Source: Maricaulis sp048270095
Lineage (GTDB): Bacteria; Pseudomonadota; Alphaproteobacteria; Caulobacterales; Maricaulaceae
Direction: 5' to 3'
Length of the DNA: 64,000 bases
Assembly: GCF_048270095.1 (NCBI RefSeq)
Contig: NZ_JBLWTL010000015.1
Span: forward strand, 1 to 64,000
Shown: positions 52,641 through 60,850 of the stretch, piece after piece
Layout of the letters: every line of letters starts with the position of its first letter
Position numbering within the stretch: the first letter of the stretch is position 1
Notes under the pieces: generated by a model
What the model saw: the letters and a program-made list of their open reading frames with translations, nothing else
What the model was told of the DNA's origin: nothing
Databases searched by the model: none
Position numbers and translations under genes: made by a program

Positions 52641-53720
52641 TCAGTTTTCCAGGGTCGCCCGCACCTCGGCCCGCATCACATCGATCGGGGCCAGGCCCTG
52701 CTTGGTCCGGATATGCCAATAAGTCCAACCATTACAAGAGGGTGCGCTCTGGATCTGGGCGCCAACCTGGTGGATCGAACCGGAGCGTTCACCGGCAATG
52801 ATCGAGCCATCGGCACGAACCCGGGCCGTATGGCGGCCCTTGGGGCAGTAAAGCGTATCGCCCGGCTTTACCATGCCGCGCTCGACCAGCGTGCCGAACG
52901 GGATGCGTGTCTGGGTACGCGGGGATTGGGTAACACACATCGCATCGCGGCTCGCCGGCTGGATTTCGGCCAGACGGGCCTTCGCGACCTTGAGATACTC
53001 GGCATCGCGTTCAATACCGATATAATGGCGGCCGAGGCGTTTGGCGGCCGCCCCCGTGGTACCGGTGCCGAAGAATGGATCCAGCACGACATCGCCCGGA
53101 TTGGTGGTCGAAAGCAGGACGCGGTGCAGCAGGGATTCCGGCTTTTGCGTCGGGTGCGCCTTCTTGCCGTCATCGCCCTTGAGGCGTTCCCCGCCGGAAC
53201 AGATTGGCAGCGACCAGTCAGAGCGCATCTGCACGCCGTCATTGAGGGCTTTCATGGCCGCATAATTGAAGGTCGGACGGCCGTCCTTTGTCTTGGCGGC
53301 CCAGATCAGGGTCTCGTGCGCATTGGTGAAGCGCGTGCCCTTGAAGTTCGGCATCGGGTTGGTCTTGCGCCAGATGATGTCATTGAGGACCCAGAAGCCG
53401 GCATCCTGCAAGATGCCACCGACCCGGAAGATGTTGTGATAGCTGCCGATCACCCAGATGGCGCCATTCGGCTTGAGCACGCGGCGCGCCTGCTCCATCC
53501 ACTGCCAGGTGAAGAGATCATAATCGTCAAAGCCGCCGATCTGGTCCCAGTCATTATCGACCGCGTCGACCTTGGAATTGTCGGGACGGTGAAGATCGCC
53601 GCCGAGCTGGAGATTATAAGGCGGATCGGCGAAGACGAGATCGACGCTGGCATCGGGCAGCGATTTCATCACTTCGACGCATTCGCCTTCCAGGATCTGA
53701 TCAATCGGGGACTTCACCAT
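52641..53720 (-). CDS. ccrM: cell-cycle adenine DNA methyltransferase CcrM (GANTC)
   Basis: CcrM methylates adenine in GANTC and controls cell-cycle genes in Caulobacter relatives. The 359-residue length is almost that of the Caulobacter enzyme. The beta-class order is seen: DPPY (residues 32-35) first, then the SAM site DPFFGTGTTGAAAKRLGR, with KKAHPTQKPESLL between them. The C-terminal 85 residues carry the family DNA-contact domain with TLYCPKGRHTARVRADGSI and SCNGWTYWH. The start at 53720 (MVKSPIDQIL) matches orthologues; an ATG at 53735 would add five residues. The upstream region holds CtrA-like sites and GANTC sites. Confidence 0.97.
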   Translation of the reverse strand: MVKSPIDQILEGECVEVMKSLPDASVDLVFADPPYNLQLGGDLHRPDNSKVDAVDNDWDQIGGFDDYDLFTWQWMEQARRVLKPNGAIWVIGSYHNIFRVGGILQDAGFWVLNDIIWRKTNPMPNFKGTRFTNAHETLIWAAKTKDGRPTFNYAAMKALNDGVQMRSDWSLPICSGGERLKGDDGKKAHPTQKPESLLHRVLLSTTNPGDVVLDPFFGTGTTGAAAKRLGRHYIGIERDAEYLKVAKARLAEIQPASRDAMCVTQSPRTQTRIPFGTLVERGMVKPGDTLYCPKGRHTARVRADGSIIAGERSGSIHQVGAQIQSAPSCNGWTYWHIRTKQGLAPIDVMRAEVRATLEN

Positions 53721-53771
53721 AACGCACCACTCCACTCGTCTGCATGAGGGGCAGTTCTCAGCCCTTCAGGC

Positions 53772-53839
53772 CTAACGGGTCGTTAAGCGCGAATCAAGTT
53801 ATCCACATGGAGTCCGGATTTGCCCGTCGAGTCCGATTC
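53772..53839 (-). promoter_or_regulatory. ccrM control region: CtrA-like half-sites and four GANTC sites
   Basis: CTAA (53772-53775), TTAA (53783-53786) and TCAA (53794-53797) are each separated by exactly 7 bases, giving two overlapping copies of the CtrA TTAA-N7-TTAA pattern; one half-site is perfect and two differ at one base. GANTC occurs at 53791, 53810, 53829 and 53835, far denser than the roughly one per 256 bases expected by chance. The block begins 52 bases before the ccrM start. CtrA activation and methylation-sensitive control of ccrM are known in Caulobacter; their use here is inferred. Confidence 0.7.
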
Positions 53840-54420
53840 TACGCTTGGCGCTTTTCGAGCGCCGCGCGGACCGGCGCATAGCTGAAACGATGAATCGGGC
53901 AAGGGCCGAGCGCGATCAGGGCGTTGCGATGGATCGTGCTGGGATAGCCCTTATGCGCTTCAAATCCATATCCGGGAAAACGCAGCGCCGCATGCAGCAT
54001 CAAGCCGTCACGAACCGTCTTGGCGATAATCGAGGCCGCGCCAATTGCCGCTTCCGAGGCATCGCCCTTGATGATCGCTTCGGCCGGGCAGGGCAGGCCC
54101 TCAGGCACGCGATTACCGTCGACCAGGACATGGCCGGGCAGCCGCGGCAGATTGCGCACGGCGCGCGCCATCGCCGTCATCGTCGCCTGCAGGATATTGA
54201 GCCGGTCGATTTCTTCGGGCTCGGCGATACCGACCCCAACCCAGGCGCAATGCCGGATTTGCAGCGCGAGGCTGGCCCGCCGCTTCTCGGAAATCACCTT
54301 GGAATCGCCCAATCCTATGATTGGCCGGGCCGGGTCGAGGATCACTGCCGCGGCCACGACAGGGCCGGCCAAGGGGCCGCGCCCGGCTTCATCGACGCCG
54401 GCAATCAAGGTCTGGGGCAT
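53839..54420 (-). CDS. rnhB: ribonuclease HII
   Basis: RNase HII removes ribonucleotides from DNA and RNA primers. The 193-residue product has the signature IAGVDEAGRGPLAGPV with two catalytic acids, GLGDSKVISEKRR, LVDGNRVP, and a distal acidic residue region. The ATG at 54420 starts the conserved part; a TTG at 54453 would add 11 residues. It lies upstream of ccrM on the same strand, separated by the 118-base control region. It is the usual neighbour of ccrM in this lineage. Confidence 0.95.
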   Translation of the reverse strand: MPQTLIAGVDEAGRGPLAGPVVAAAVILDPARPIIGLGDSKVISEKRRASLALQIRHCAWVGVGIAEPEEIDRLNILQATMTAMARAVRNLPRLPGHVLVDGNRVPEGLPCPAEAIIKGDASEAAIGAASIIAKTVRDGLMLHAALRFPGYGFEAHKGYPSTIHRNALIALGPCPIHRFSYAPVRAALEKRQA

Positions 54421-54496
54421 GGATATTTCGGCTTTCCGGTGAGCGTTTGCCAAGCCTATCCCGGTGTTCGACGAAAATCATGCCCGGGCATCATTC

Positions 54497-55360
54497 TCAT
54501 TCGGCCCGCCCTTCCATCCGCTTTTCAGGCGTTGTCTTGCGGGTCGGTCCGCCCTTCATTCGTCGGTACCAGAAGAAGAGGGCTCCGATCGGTACGCAAA
54601 CCGAGATGACCCAGGGGCCGAGGCCCTCGCGCAGAATGCTCGCGCCGAACACGAGAAAACCAATCAGGTTGAGATTTACGCCGGATTCGCTGGTCTGTAT
54701 GGCGGGGGAGGCCAGCCACCAGGCGCCGGTGGTCCAGTTGATCGCAAACTGTGGATAGCAGGCGAGGACAATGAAAAGCGTCCACAGGATGCGGCGTTTG
54801 ATGCGTGGCGTCCGGAACATGGCGATCAGCGTGAACAGGATAAACAGCGGCACCACGATCGCTGCGCCGCCAAAAATCTTGTGGCTCAGGCTCAGCTCGC
54901 TGAAGGCGGGCGAAGTCGCGACTTCCCCAGCGGAGGGGCTGGTGAACCGGAACGAGTTGATCATCCATTCTCCGCTTTCCTCGGAGGTCATCTCCAGGCG
55001 CAGCAGGAGCACTCGCTCGTCCCAGGTCAGCGTGTGCACCGTTGAGAGTGTGCGCTGCGACCCGGTATTGAGGGTCGTGCTCGCGCTGAGGTGGGCGTAG
55101 GTGAGCGCGACTTCTCGCGGCGCGCCCTCGGGCAGGACTTCGAGAATTTGCGGCAGGGTGGAGTCGACGGCCGCCTGATCGATTTCCGGGTTGAGATAGG
55201 GACGGAAGGCCTCCAGATCGTGGTCCGAGACCGCAGCGACCAGTTCGGCCAGAACGGGTTTTGCATCGTCCGGGACGATACTGGACACCATATCGTTGAG
55301 GCTGCAGCCACTGAGAACAAGGGCGCAGAGCCCGAGACACAGATTCCGGACAAGTTTCAT
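54497..55360 (-). CDS. lipoprotein with C-terminal membrane helices, unknown
   Basis: The 287-residue product has a lipoprotein signal with lipobox VLSGC (Cys19), a soluble domain of about 140 residues, and then four hydrophobic segments (about residues 175-280) ending FFWYRRMKGG. A lipobox followed by several membrane helices is unusual: the anchored N-terminus would sit on the periplasmic face of the inner membrane. GGGGGAG precedes the ATG at 55360. I do not recognise the family. Single gene. Confidence 0.7.
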   Translation of the reverse strand: MKLVRNLCLGLCALVLSGCSLNDMVSSIVPDDAKPVLAELVAAVSDHDLEAFRPYLNPEIDQAAVDSTLPQILEVLPEGAPREVALTYAHLSASTTLNTGSQRTLSTVHTLTWDERVLLLRLEMTSEESGEWMINSFRFTSPSAGEVATSPAFSELSLSHKIFGGAAIVVPLFILFTLIAMFRTPRIKRRILWTLFIVLACYPQFAINWTTGAWWLASPAIQTSESGVNLNLIGFLVFGASILREGLGPWVISVCVPIGALFFWYRRMKGGPTRKTTPEKRMEGRAE

Positions 55361-55849
55361 GATGATTTCTCCCCCGCACAATCTGTAATCAACCTGCGTC
55401 AGCGCTGCAATCGAATATCCGCACTCCTGTTTCAGAACAGGCTGGGTCGGACCGCCATGCCGCGCGTGCGTTCGAATCCGGCAAAACCGGGCACTATCGA
55501 GACGGCTGCGCTTCACGGCAGTGGGAAAACGGACGGTAAATTCGGCGTGGGGGCTGCGGGGCGGCCACCGGGGGGCATCTGGCGCCACATCCACGCGCCT
55601 TGCGGCTTGCGTGCAGGCGCTGTCAGCGACGCACTGCTCAGCTCCTGAATCGAAGAGTGACGCCCGCGATTCGATCAAACCGCCATCTATAGGGGACACG
55701 CGAGCCTGCTGATCGGGTACCTTGCGCGGTCAGGCTGCCCGGGCGACCATGACAGTCTTGTGTCAGGCTTGATCTGGCGTGTGGGTCCGGTGTGCGGGCC
55801 ATCGGGAAGACGGACGCTGCGGGCAAGGTGGCGGGCGTGAGGGCTTGTC
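55361..55849. other. 489-base intergenic region before the sigma factor gene
   Basis: No supported gene. GANTC sites occur at 55474, 55647 and 55668. The region separates the divergent lipoprotein and ECF sigma genes, so both promoters are here, but I cannot place them. A TTCGAAT near 55471 recalls a tRNA T loop, but its flanks do not pair. Confidence 0.5.
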
Positions 55850-56413
55850 GTGGCCGTGAGTGATGCGTTCAATGTCGAGAATCTCTATCGTGAGCATGGT
55901 TCGCGCCTGCGCTGGATCGTGCTGCGCATCGTCAAGAATCCGCAGGATGCTGATGACATCACCCAGTCGGCATTCGAGCGATTGCTGAAGGCCGATGTCG
56001 AGGCGCGTCCGGTGCGCGACGAGTCCGCTTTCCTCACCACGATCGCGACCAATCTTGCGCGTAATCATTTGCGTCACCGCGATACGGTGCAGCGACACTC
56101 CGAGAGCGTCACGCACCACTACACTGAAGTCTTCGTACAGTCGCGAGCGCCCGCCGAAAGTGCCGCGCCCGACGAAGCGCGCGAGCAGGCCTTGCAGGCG
56201 GCCATCCGCAGCCTGCCGCCGAAATGCAAGACGGCATTTGTGTTGTGCAAGCTCAAAGGCTTGACCTATCAGCAGGCGGCCGATCGCATCGGCGTGTCAT
56301 CGCACATGGTCAAGAAACACATTCAACGCGGCATGGCGCTGTGCGCAGCGCACCTGCAAAACGGGGCCAGGCCGGGAAATGACACCACAGGAGCTGGGCA
56401 TGATGCCGGTTGA
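55850..56413 (+). CDS. ECF sigma factor, FecI type
   Basis: The 187-residue product has sigma region 2 (LYREHGSRLRWIVLRIVKNP, DADDITQSAFERLLK) and region 4 (LPPKCKTAFVLCKLKGLTYQ followed by QAADRIGVSSHMVKKHIQRG). This is the FecI subgroup, which is normally held by a FecR anti-sigma factor and activated through an STN-bearing TonB receptor. Both partners follow directly. A GTG start at 55850 has GAGGG upstream; another GTG at 55856 would give MSDAFNVENL. It overlaps fecR by 14 bases. Confidence 0.93.
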   Translation: MAVSDAFNVENLYREHGSRLRWIVLRIVKNPQDADDITQSAFERLLKADVEARPVRDESAFLTTIATNLARNHLRHRDTVQRHSESVTHHYTEVFVQSRAPAESAAPDEAREQALQAAIRSLPPKCKTAFVLCKLKGLTYQQAADRIGVSSHMVKKHIQRGMALCAAHLQNGARPGNDTTGAGHDAG

Positions 56414-57443
56414 TCCGACGTCCAATATTCACCACGAGGCTGCTGACTGGGCGATCTGGCTGCTGGCAGGTGCACCGTTTGCTCCTGAGCGTAGGCTTGA
56501 GCTTGAAGCCTGGCTCCAGGCGGATCCGCATCATGCTGATGCTTTGTCGGCCTGTCTCGACCTCGAGGCGGCGCTCGAGCAGGTTCGGACCAGCGCCTGG
56601 GCCGCTGATCTGATCGATGAAGTCGAGACGGAGCTGGACGGTGCCGCGGCCGGAATACCCGATCCCGGTATTTTCGCCCGCCTGGGTTGGCGGCCGGTGG
56701 CATTGGCGGCCTCAATTCTCTTGCTGATTGCTGTGACGCCTTTCCTGGTCGCTCCCTTCCTGGCCGGCGACCCGGCTGCGCCGAACGAAGTGGTCATTGC
56801 CGAGGCTTTCTCGACCGGGCGCGGCGAAATGCAGACCCGCATCCTGACAGACGGTTCGACGGTGACGCTGAACACCGGCTCGCGCATCGAGGTCAGCTTC
56901 ACGGACCGCGAACGCCGCATCGCGCTGCCCCAGGGCGAAGCGCTGTTCGAGGTCTCACACGACCCTTCGCGCCCCTTCATTGTCGCCGCGGGCGGATATG
57001 AAATGCGGGCCATCGGAACAGCCTTTAATGTGTACACGCGTGAGGATGGCCGCACGATGGTTACCGTGGTGGAGGGCATTGTTCAGGCTCGTGACACGGT
57101 CGCAGCGGCAAGCGCGGCGCTACTGCACGAGGGTGACCAGGTCGAACTGGCACCGGGAACGCCCTTGCCGGAACCGCAACGGGTCGATGCCGATCTCGCG
57201 GTGGCCTGGCGATCGGGCAGGCTCGTTTTCGATGACTGGCGTCTGGCCGATGTGGTTGCGGAATTTCGCAGGTATGGCGATATCGCGGTCGAGTTTTCCG
57301 ATCCGGAGGTTGCTGAAATCGCGGTGTCCGGCGTCTTCGACCCGCGTGATAGCGAAGCATTCTTCGCGGCACTGAATCAAATCGGACCGGTCGGGATCGA
57401 TCGCGATGCCGATACGATCCGGCTCTTTAGTTCCAATGAGTAG
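56400..57443 (+). CDS. FecR family anti-sigma factor / signal transducer
   Basis: The 347-residue protein has a cytoplasmic N-terminal DUF4880 domain (ADWAIWLLAGAPF, LEAWLQADPHHADAL), one membrane helix (about residues 98-120, VALAASILLLIAVTPFLVAP), the periplasmic FecR domain (RILTDGSTVTLNTGSRIEV, GEALFEVSHD) and a C-terminal secretin/STN-like part with ADVVAEFRRYGDIAVEF. It relays the receptor signal to the sigma factor. GGAG lies 7 bases before the ATG at 56400; a start at 56379 would add 7 residues. Confidence 0.93.
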   Translation: MMPVDPTSNIHHEAADWAIWLLAGAPFAPERRLELEAWLQADPHHADALSACLDLEAALEQVRTSAWAADLIDEVETELDGAAAGIPDPGIFARLGWRPVALAASILLLIAVTPFLVAPFLAGDPAAPNEVVIAEAFSTGRGEMQTRILTDGSTVTLNTGSRIEVSFTDRERRIALPQGEALFEVSHDPSRPFIVAAGGYEMRAIGTAFNVYTREDGRTMVTVVEGIVQARDTVAAASAALLHEGDQVELAPGTPLPEPQRVDADLAVAWRSGRLVFDDWRLADVVAEFRRYGDIAVEFSDPEVAEIAVSGVFDPRDSEAFFAALNQIGPVGIDRDADTIRLFSSNE

Positions 57444-57504
57444 CGGGCGGGGTGGTGCGATGGCACGCCCCGGGGATGAACCCGGCAGGGTCTGAGGGGA
57501 CGGC

Positions 57505-60500
57505 ATGCGGGTCAGGTGGTCAGATCTGAGCATTGCTGCGCGGCTGCTGGCCTGCGGGGCGATGAGCCTCGTTCTGGCGCCCTGCGTGGCTGCCCAGACG
57601 CAGCCGCCGTCCAGCGTTGAGGCCAGCAGCGAGATCCGCATCCTGTTCGATATCCCGGCCGGTCCGCTGGACAGTGCGCTGCGGCGGTATTCAATTCTCA
57701 CCGGTCGTCAGCTTCTTTTCGAGTCCCGCCTGGTTGCGGGCTACCACGCAGCGGCCCTCCGTGGCCTGGCGACAGCGGACGAGGCATTGGACGAGTTGCT
57801 TGCGGAGACGGGTCTGCAGGTTGATTCTGTCGATGCGCGCACCGGTGTGCTCTCGGTGACAGCGCTGGATTCGATGCCGGCGGCTCCCTCGGCCACCCCG
57901 CCCTCGGCCGACAGCCGCGTACTGGAAACCCGGTCCGTCGGCTGGCTGACCTTGGCGCGCACAGAGGCGTCGGCTGTGCCTGCCGAAGTCATTGTTGTGA
58001 CCGGCTCGCGCTTCGCCCGCTCGGACCTGACAGCCGTGACCCCGGTCTTCGTCCTGGGGCGGGCGGAGATTGAGTCGTCCGGGGCTTATGAAATGGGCGC
58101 CCTGCTGGCCGCACAATCGCCGGCGACTCTGGAGTTTTCAGGCCAGTCCACGCATTTGAGCGCGCAGAATGCCGGCCTGACATCTGTTGGACTGCGCGGA
58201 TTGGGGACGACACGGACCCTGGTCCTGATAGATGGCCGGCGGACGGTCTCCAATAGCGGCAATGGCAGCCGTTTCGGCTCGGATTCCATTCCTGTGGAGT
58301 TTGTCGAACAGGTCGAGGTGACCACGGGCGGTGCTTCCGCGCTCTACGGTTCCGATGCCATCGCCGGTGTCGTCAATTTCGTGCTTCGCGATGATCTGGA
58401 CGGTGGCAGCGCCGTTTTCCAGTCCGGTCTGACCGAAGATGGTGGCGGGTCCTTTTCCAGTGGCGCCTTTACGGTCGGCCGCCCGTTTGCGGCTGGCCGG
58501 GGCCATGTGATCGCGAACCTGACGCTCGATCAACTCGCTCGCATCGGGGCCGATGAACGGGACTGGGCCCTGTCCGATGCCGCGCTCTCCAATGACGGCA
58601 CGCGGCTGGAGGATGATCGCAGCAGCTACACGCCGGGCGGCCGCTTTATCGGCTATGATTTCTGGTTCGACGAGACTGGGCTGCAACGCGATTTCGATCC
58701 GGATATCGACAATGTGTCGACCCGGCCTGAAGCGACGGTCAGCTTGCCGCGCGAGCGTCAAATGCTGGCGTTGAAGGCCCGGTATGACCTGACCGATCAA
58801 ATCGAACTCTTCGCTACGGCACTGGTTTCGCGCAGTCAGAGCCGCGCAACACGGGAGGCACAAACGGCCTATTACGGGCAGGATTTCGGCGCGGCGCGGG
58901 AGGATATCGGCCGCATCGCGCTGGACAATCCCTTTGTGCCTGACGATATCCGGGCGGCGGCGCTCGCGGACGGTCTGAGCGGCATCACCTGGCGGCGACG
59001 TTTCACGGAGCTCGGCCCCGAATATCGCGACATTGATCGCGTCACGGACCGTTTCTGGGCAGGACTTTCCGGCCAGGCGGCGGGCTGGGACTGGGAGGCC
59101 TATGCCGGTCATGGCCGCTATGCTCAGATCCAGCTGCGGAGTGGTGAGCTCAATTTCAGTCATATCCAGGCGGCGCTCAATGTCGAGCCTGCGGCCGGGA
59201 CGCCGAGCGGATATCGTTGCCGCGACGCCGCCGCCCGCCAGGGAGGGTGCGTCCCTCTGGACATTTTTGGCGTCAACTCGATTACAGCCGAAGCGGCCGA
59301 TTACATCCGCGCGACGGATCGGCTCGATGTGGATGTCAGGCAGGACACGATTGGCCTCACACTGACAGGCGAAGCCGTCTTCCCGGGACTTGGCCGGATC
59401 CCGCTAGCGCTTGGCATTGAACACCGCCGCGACCAGCAGCAGACAGTCGGCGATCCGATCACGCAATCACGCGATACCGGCTATGTCGACGTGCCCGATC
59501 TGGACGCGTCCGTGGATGCGACGGAGGCCTTTTTCGAGACCTCGGTGACACTCCTGTCCGGTCGTCCCATGATCCAGCATCTCGGCGTCGAATTCGCAGG
59601 CCGGCTCGCCCGCTACGACATTGACAGTGTGGGCGGGGTCGGCAGTTTCAGGTTGGGTGCCAGCTGGGTCGTCTCGCCGGGCCTGCAATTGCGGGCTCAA
59701 TTCGCCAATGCGCAGCGCGCGCCGGGCATGGTCGAATTATATTCGGCGCCGCGCGGCGATTATGACAGCGTCTCTGACCCCTGCGACGGCGTCACGCTGG
59801 CCTCTGGCGGCATTGTCGCCGGCAATTGTCGCGCCGATGATCGCATCGCCGCCATGATCGCCCAGAACGGCGTGTTTACGCAGAGTGTGAGCAGCGTCTA
59901 TGCGCCCAATTCCGGCAATCCCGACCTGACCGAGGAGGACTCGCGCAGCTGGAATCTCGGTTTCGTCTTTACGCCCCGACAGCGGCCCGGCTTCTCACTG
60001 GTGCTCGATGCCTATGACATTCGCGTTGAAGGGGTGATCGCCTCGCTGGCCAGTCAATCCTTGTTGCAGGAGTGCTATGGAGCGGCGACCCAGCTTGCGG
60101 CGAATACATTTTGCGACTCGATCGAACGGTCGGATTCGGGCCAGCTTTCTGCGATGCTGAATCAGACCGATAATTTGCATGCCCTGAGATCAAGCGGCGT
60201 AGATGTGCGTCTGCGGGACGGCTGGCGTGTCGGCGATGGCTGGCTGCGCGGCGACTGGAAGGCGCAGCTCCTCTATGCCTATAGCCATCGACTGCAGCAG
60301 GAATTCGCGCGCTCGGACGGCTCCGTTCAGATCAATCATTGGCGCGGAGAAGTTGGCGCGCCCGCCCACCGCTGGACCGGATCCCTGAGCTGGGAAGCCG
60401 ATGCCTGGCAGGTGCAATGGCGCGTTCGCTATGAGGGCGCCAGCCTCGACAGTCATGATCGTGCGGCTCTGGATGATGCCGCCGCGCAGCTCTTTCTCGC

Positions 60501-60705
60501 CGTCGATCCGTGGCTCCAGCATGACGTGTCGGCCCGGATCGAGCTGCGGGATGGATGGCGCCTGTTTGGTGGCGTCAACAACATCTTCCATGACTACGGG
60601 CCCTTCCTGCCCAGTGGGACGCAAAGCGGCGACCGCCGCAATTTCAATCCGGCCTATGATGTCGTTGGCCGCTCGGTCTATCTCGGCCTGCGACGCCATT
60701 GGTAG
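57505..60705 (+). CDS. TonB-dependent receptor with N-terminal STN signalling domain
   Basis: The 1066-residue product has a signal peptide (about residues 1-32), an STN domain (about 48-115: FDIPAGPLDSALRRYSILTG), a TonB-box-like EVIVVTGSR, a plug (LRGLGTTRTLVLIDGRRT, GGASALYGSDAIAGVVNF) and a barrel ending LGLRRHW. The STN domain contacts FecR-type proteins, so this receptor should signal through the two upstream genes. Extracellular loops have Cys pairs in YRCRDAAARQGGC, DPCDGV...AGNC and QECYGAA...TFC. The ligand is not predictable. TGAGGGG precedes the ATG. Confidence 0.94.
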   Translation: MRVRWSDLSIAARLLACGAMSLVLAPCVAAQTQPPSSVEASSEIRILFDIPAGPLDSALRRYSILTGRQLLFESRLVAGYHAAALRGLATADEALDELLAETGLQVDSVDARTGVLSVTALDSMPAAPSATPPSADSRVLETRSVGWLTLARTEASAVPAEVIVVTGSRFARSDLTAVTPVFVLGRAEIESSGAYEMGALLAAQSPATLEFSGQSTHLSAQNAGLTSVGLRGLGTTRTLVLIDGRRTVSNSGNGSRFGSDSIPVEFVEQVEVTTGGASALYGSDAIAGVVNFVLRDDLDGGSAVFQSGLTEDGGGSFSSGAFTVGRPFAAGRGHVIANLTLDQLARIGADERDWALSDAALSNDGTRLEDDRSSYTPGGRFIGYDFWFDETGLQRDFDPDIDNVSTRPEATVSLPRERQMLALKARYDLTDQIELFATALVSRSQSRATREAQTAYYGQDFGAAREDIGRIALDNPFVPDDIRAAALADGLSGITWRRRFTELGPEYRDIDRVTDRFWAGLSGQAAGWDWEAYAGHGRYAQIQLRSGELNFSHIQAALNVEPAAGTPSGYRCRDAAARQGGCVPLDIFGVNSITAEAADYIRATDRLDVDVRQDTIGLTLTGEAVFPGLGRIPLALGIEHRRDQQQTVGDPITQSRDTGYVDVPDLDASVDATEAFFETSVTLLSGRPMIQHLGVEFAGRLARYDIDSVGGVGSFRLGASWVVSPGLQLRAQFANAQRAPGMVELYSAPRGDYDSVSDPCDGVTLASGGIVAGNCRADDRIAAMIAQNGVFTQSVSSVYAPNSGNPDLTEEDSRSWNLGFVFTPRQRPGFSLVLDAYDIRVEGVIASLASQSLLQECYGAATQLAANTFCDSIERSDSGQLSAMLNQTDNLHALRSSGVDVRLRDGWRVGDGWLRGDWKAQLLYAYSHRLQQEFARSDGSVQINHWRGEVGAPAHRWTGSLSWEADAWQVQWRVRYEGASLDSHDRAALDDAAAQLFLAVDPWLQHDVSARIELRDGWRLFGGVNNIFHDYGPFLPSGTQSGDRRNFNPAYDVVGRSVYLGLRRHW

Positions 60706-60850
60706 CTCGCCAGGCGACCGCGTGCCCGGCGTGTTTTTGTAAAATTTTCGCCATGCAGGTACCCGGCTCGCGCCGTGAGGTGTCCTCCTGAACAGACGTG
60801 TTGATCCGCCGTCGAGGGGACGGCGTGACATGTGACGAGGGGAATATCCG

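Noticed and set aside
55460..55490. tRNA-like T loop (TTCGAAT)
   Set aside because: The flanking 5-base arms do not pair, and no anticodon or acceptor stem is found around it.
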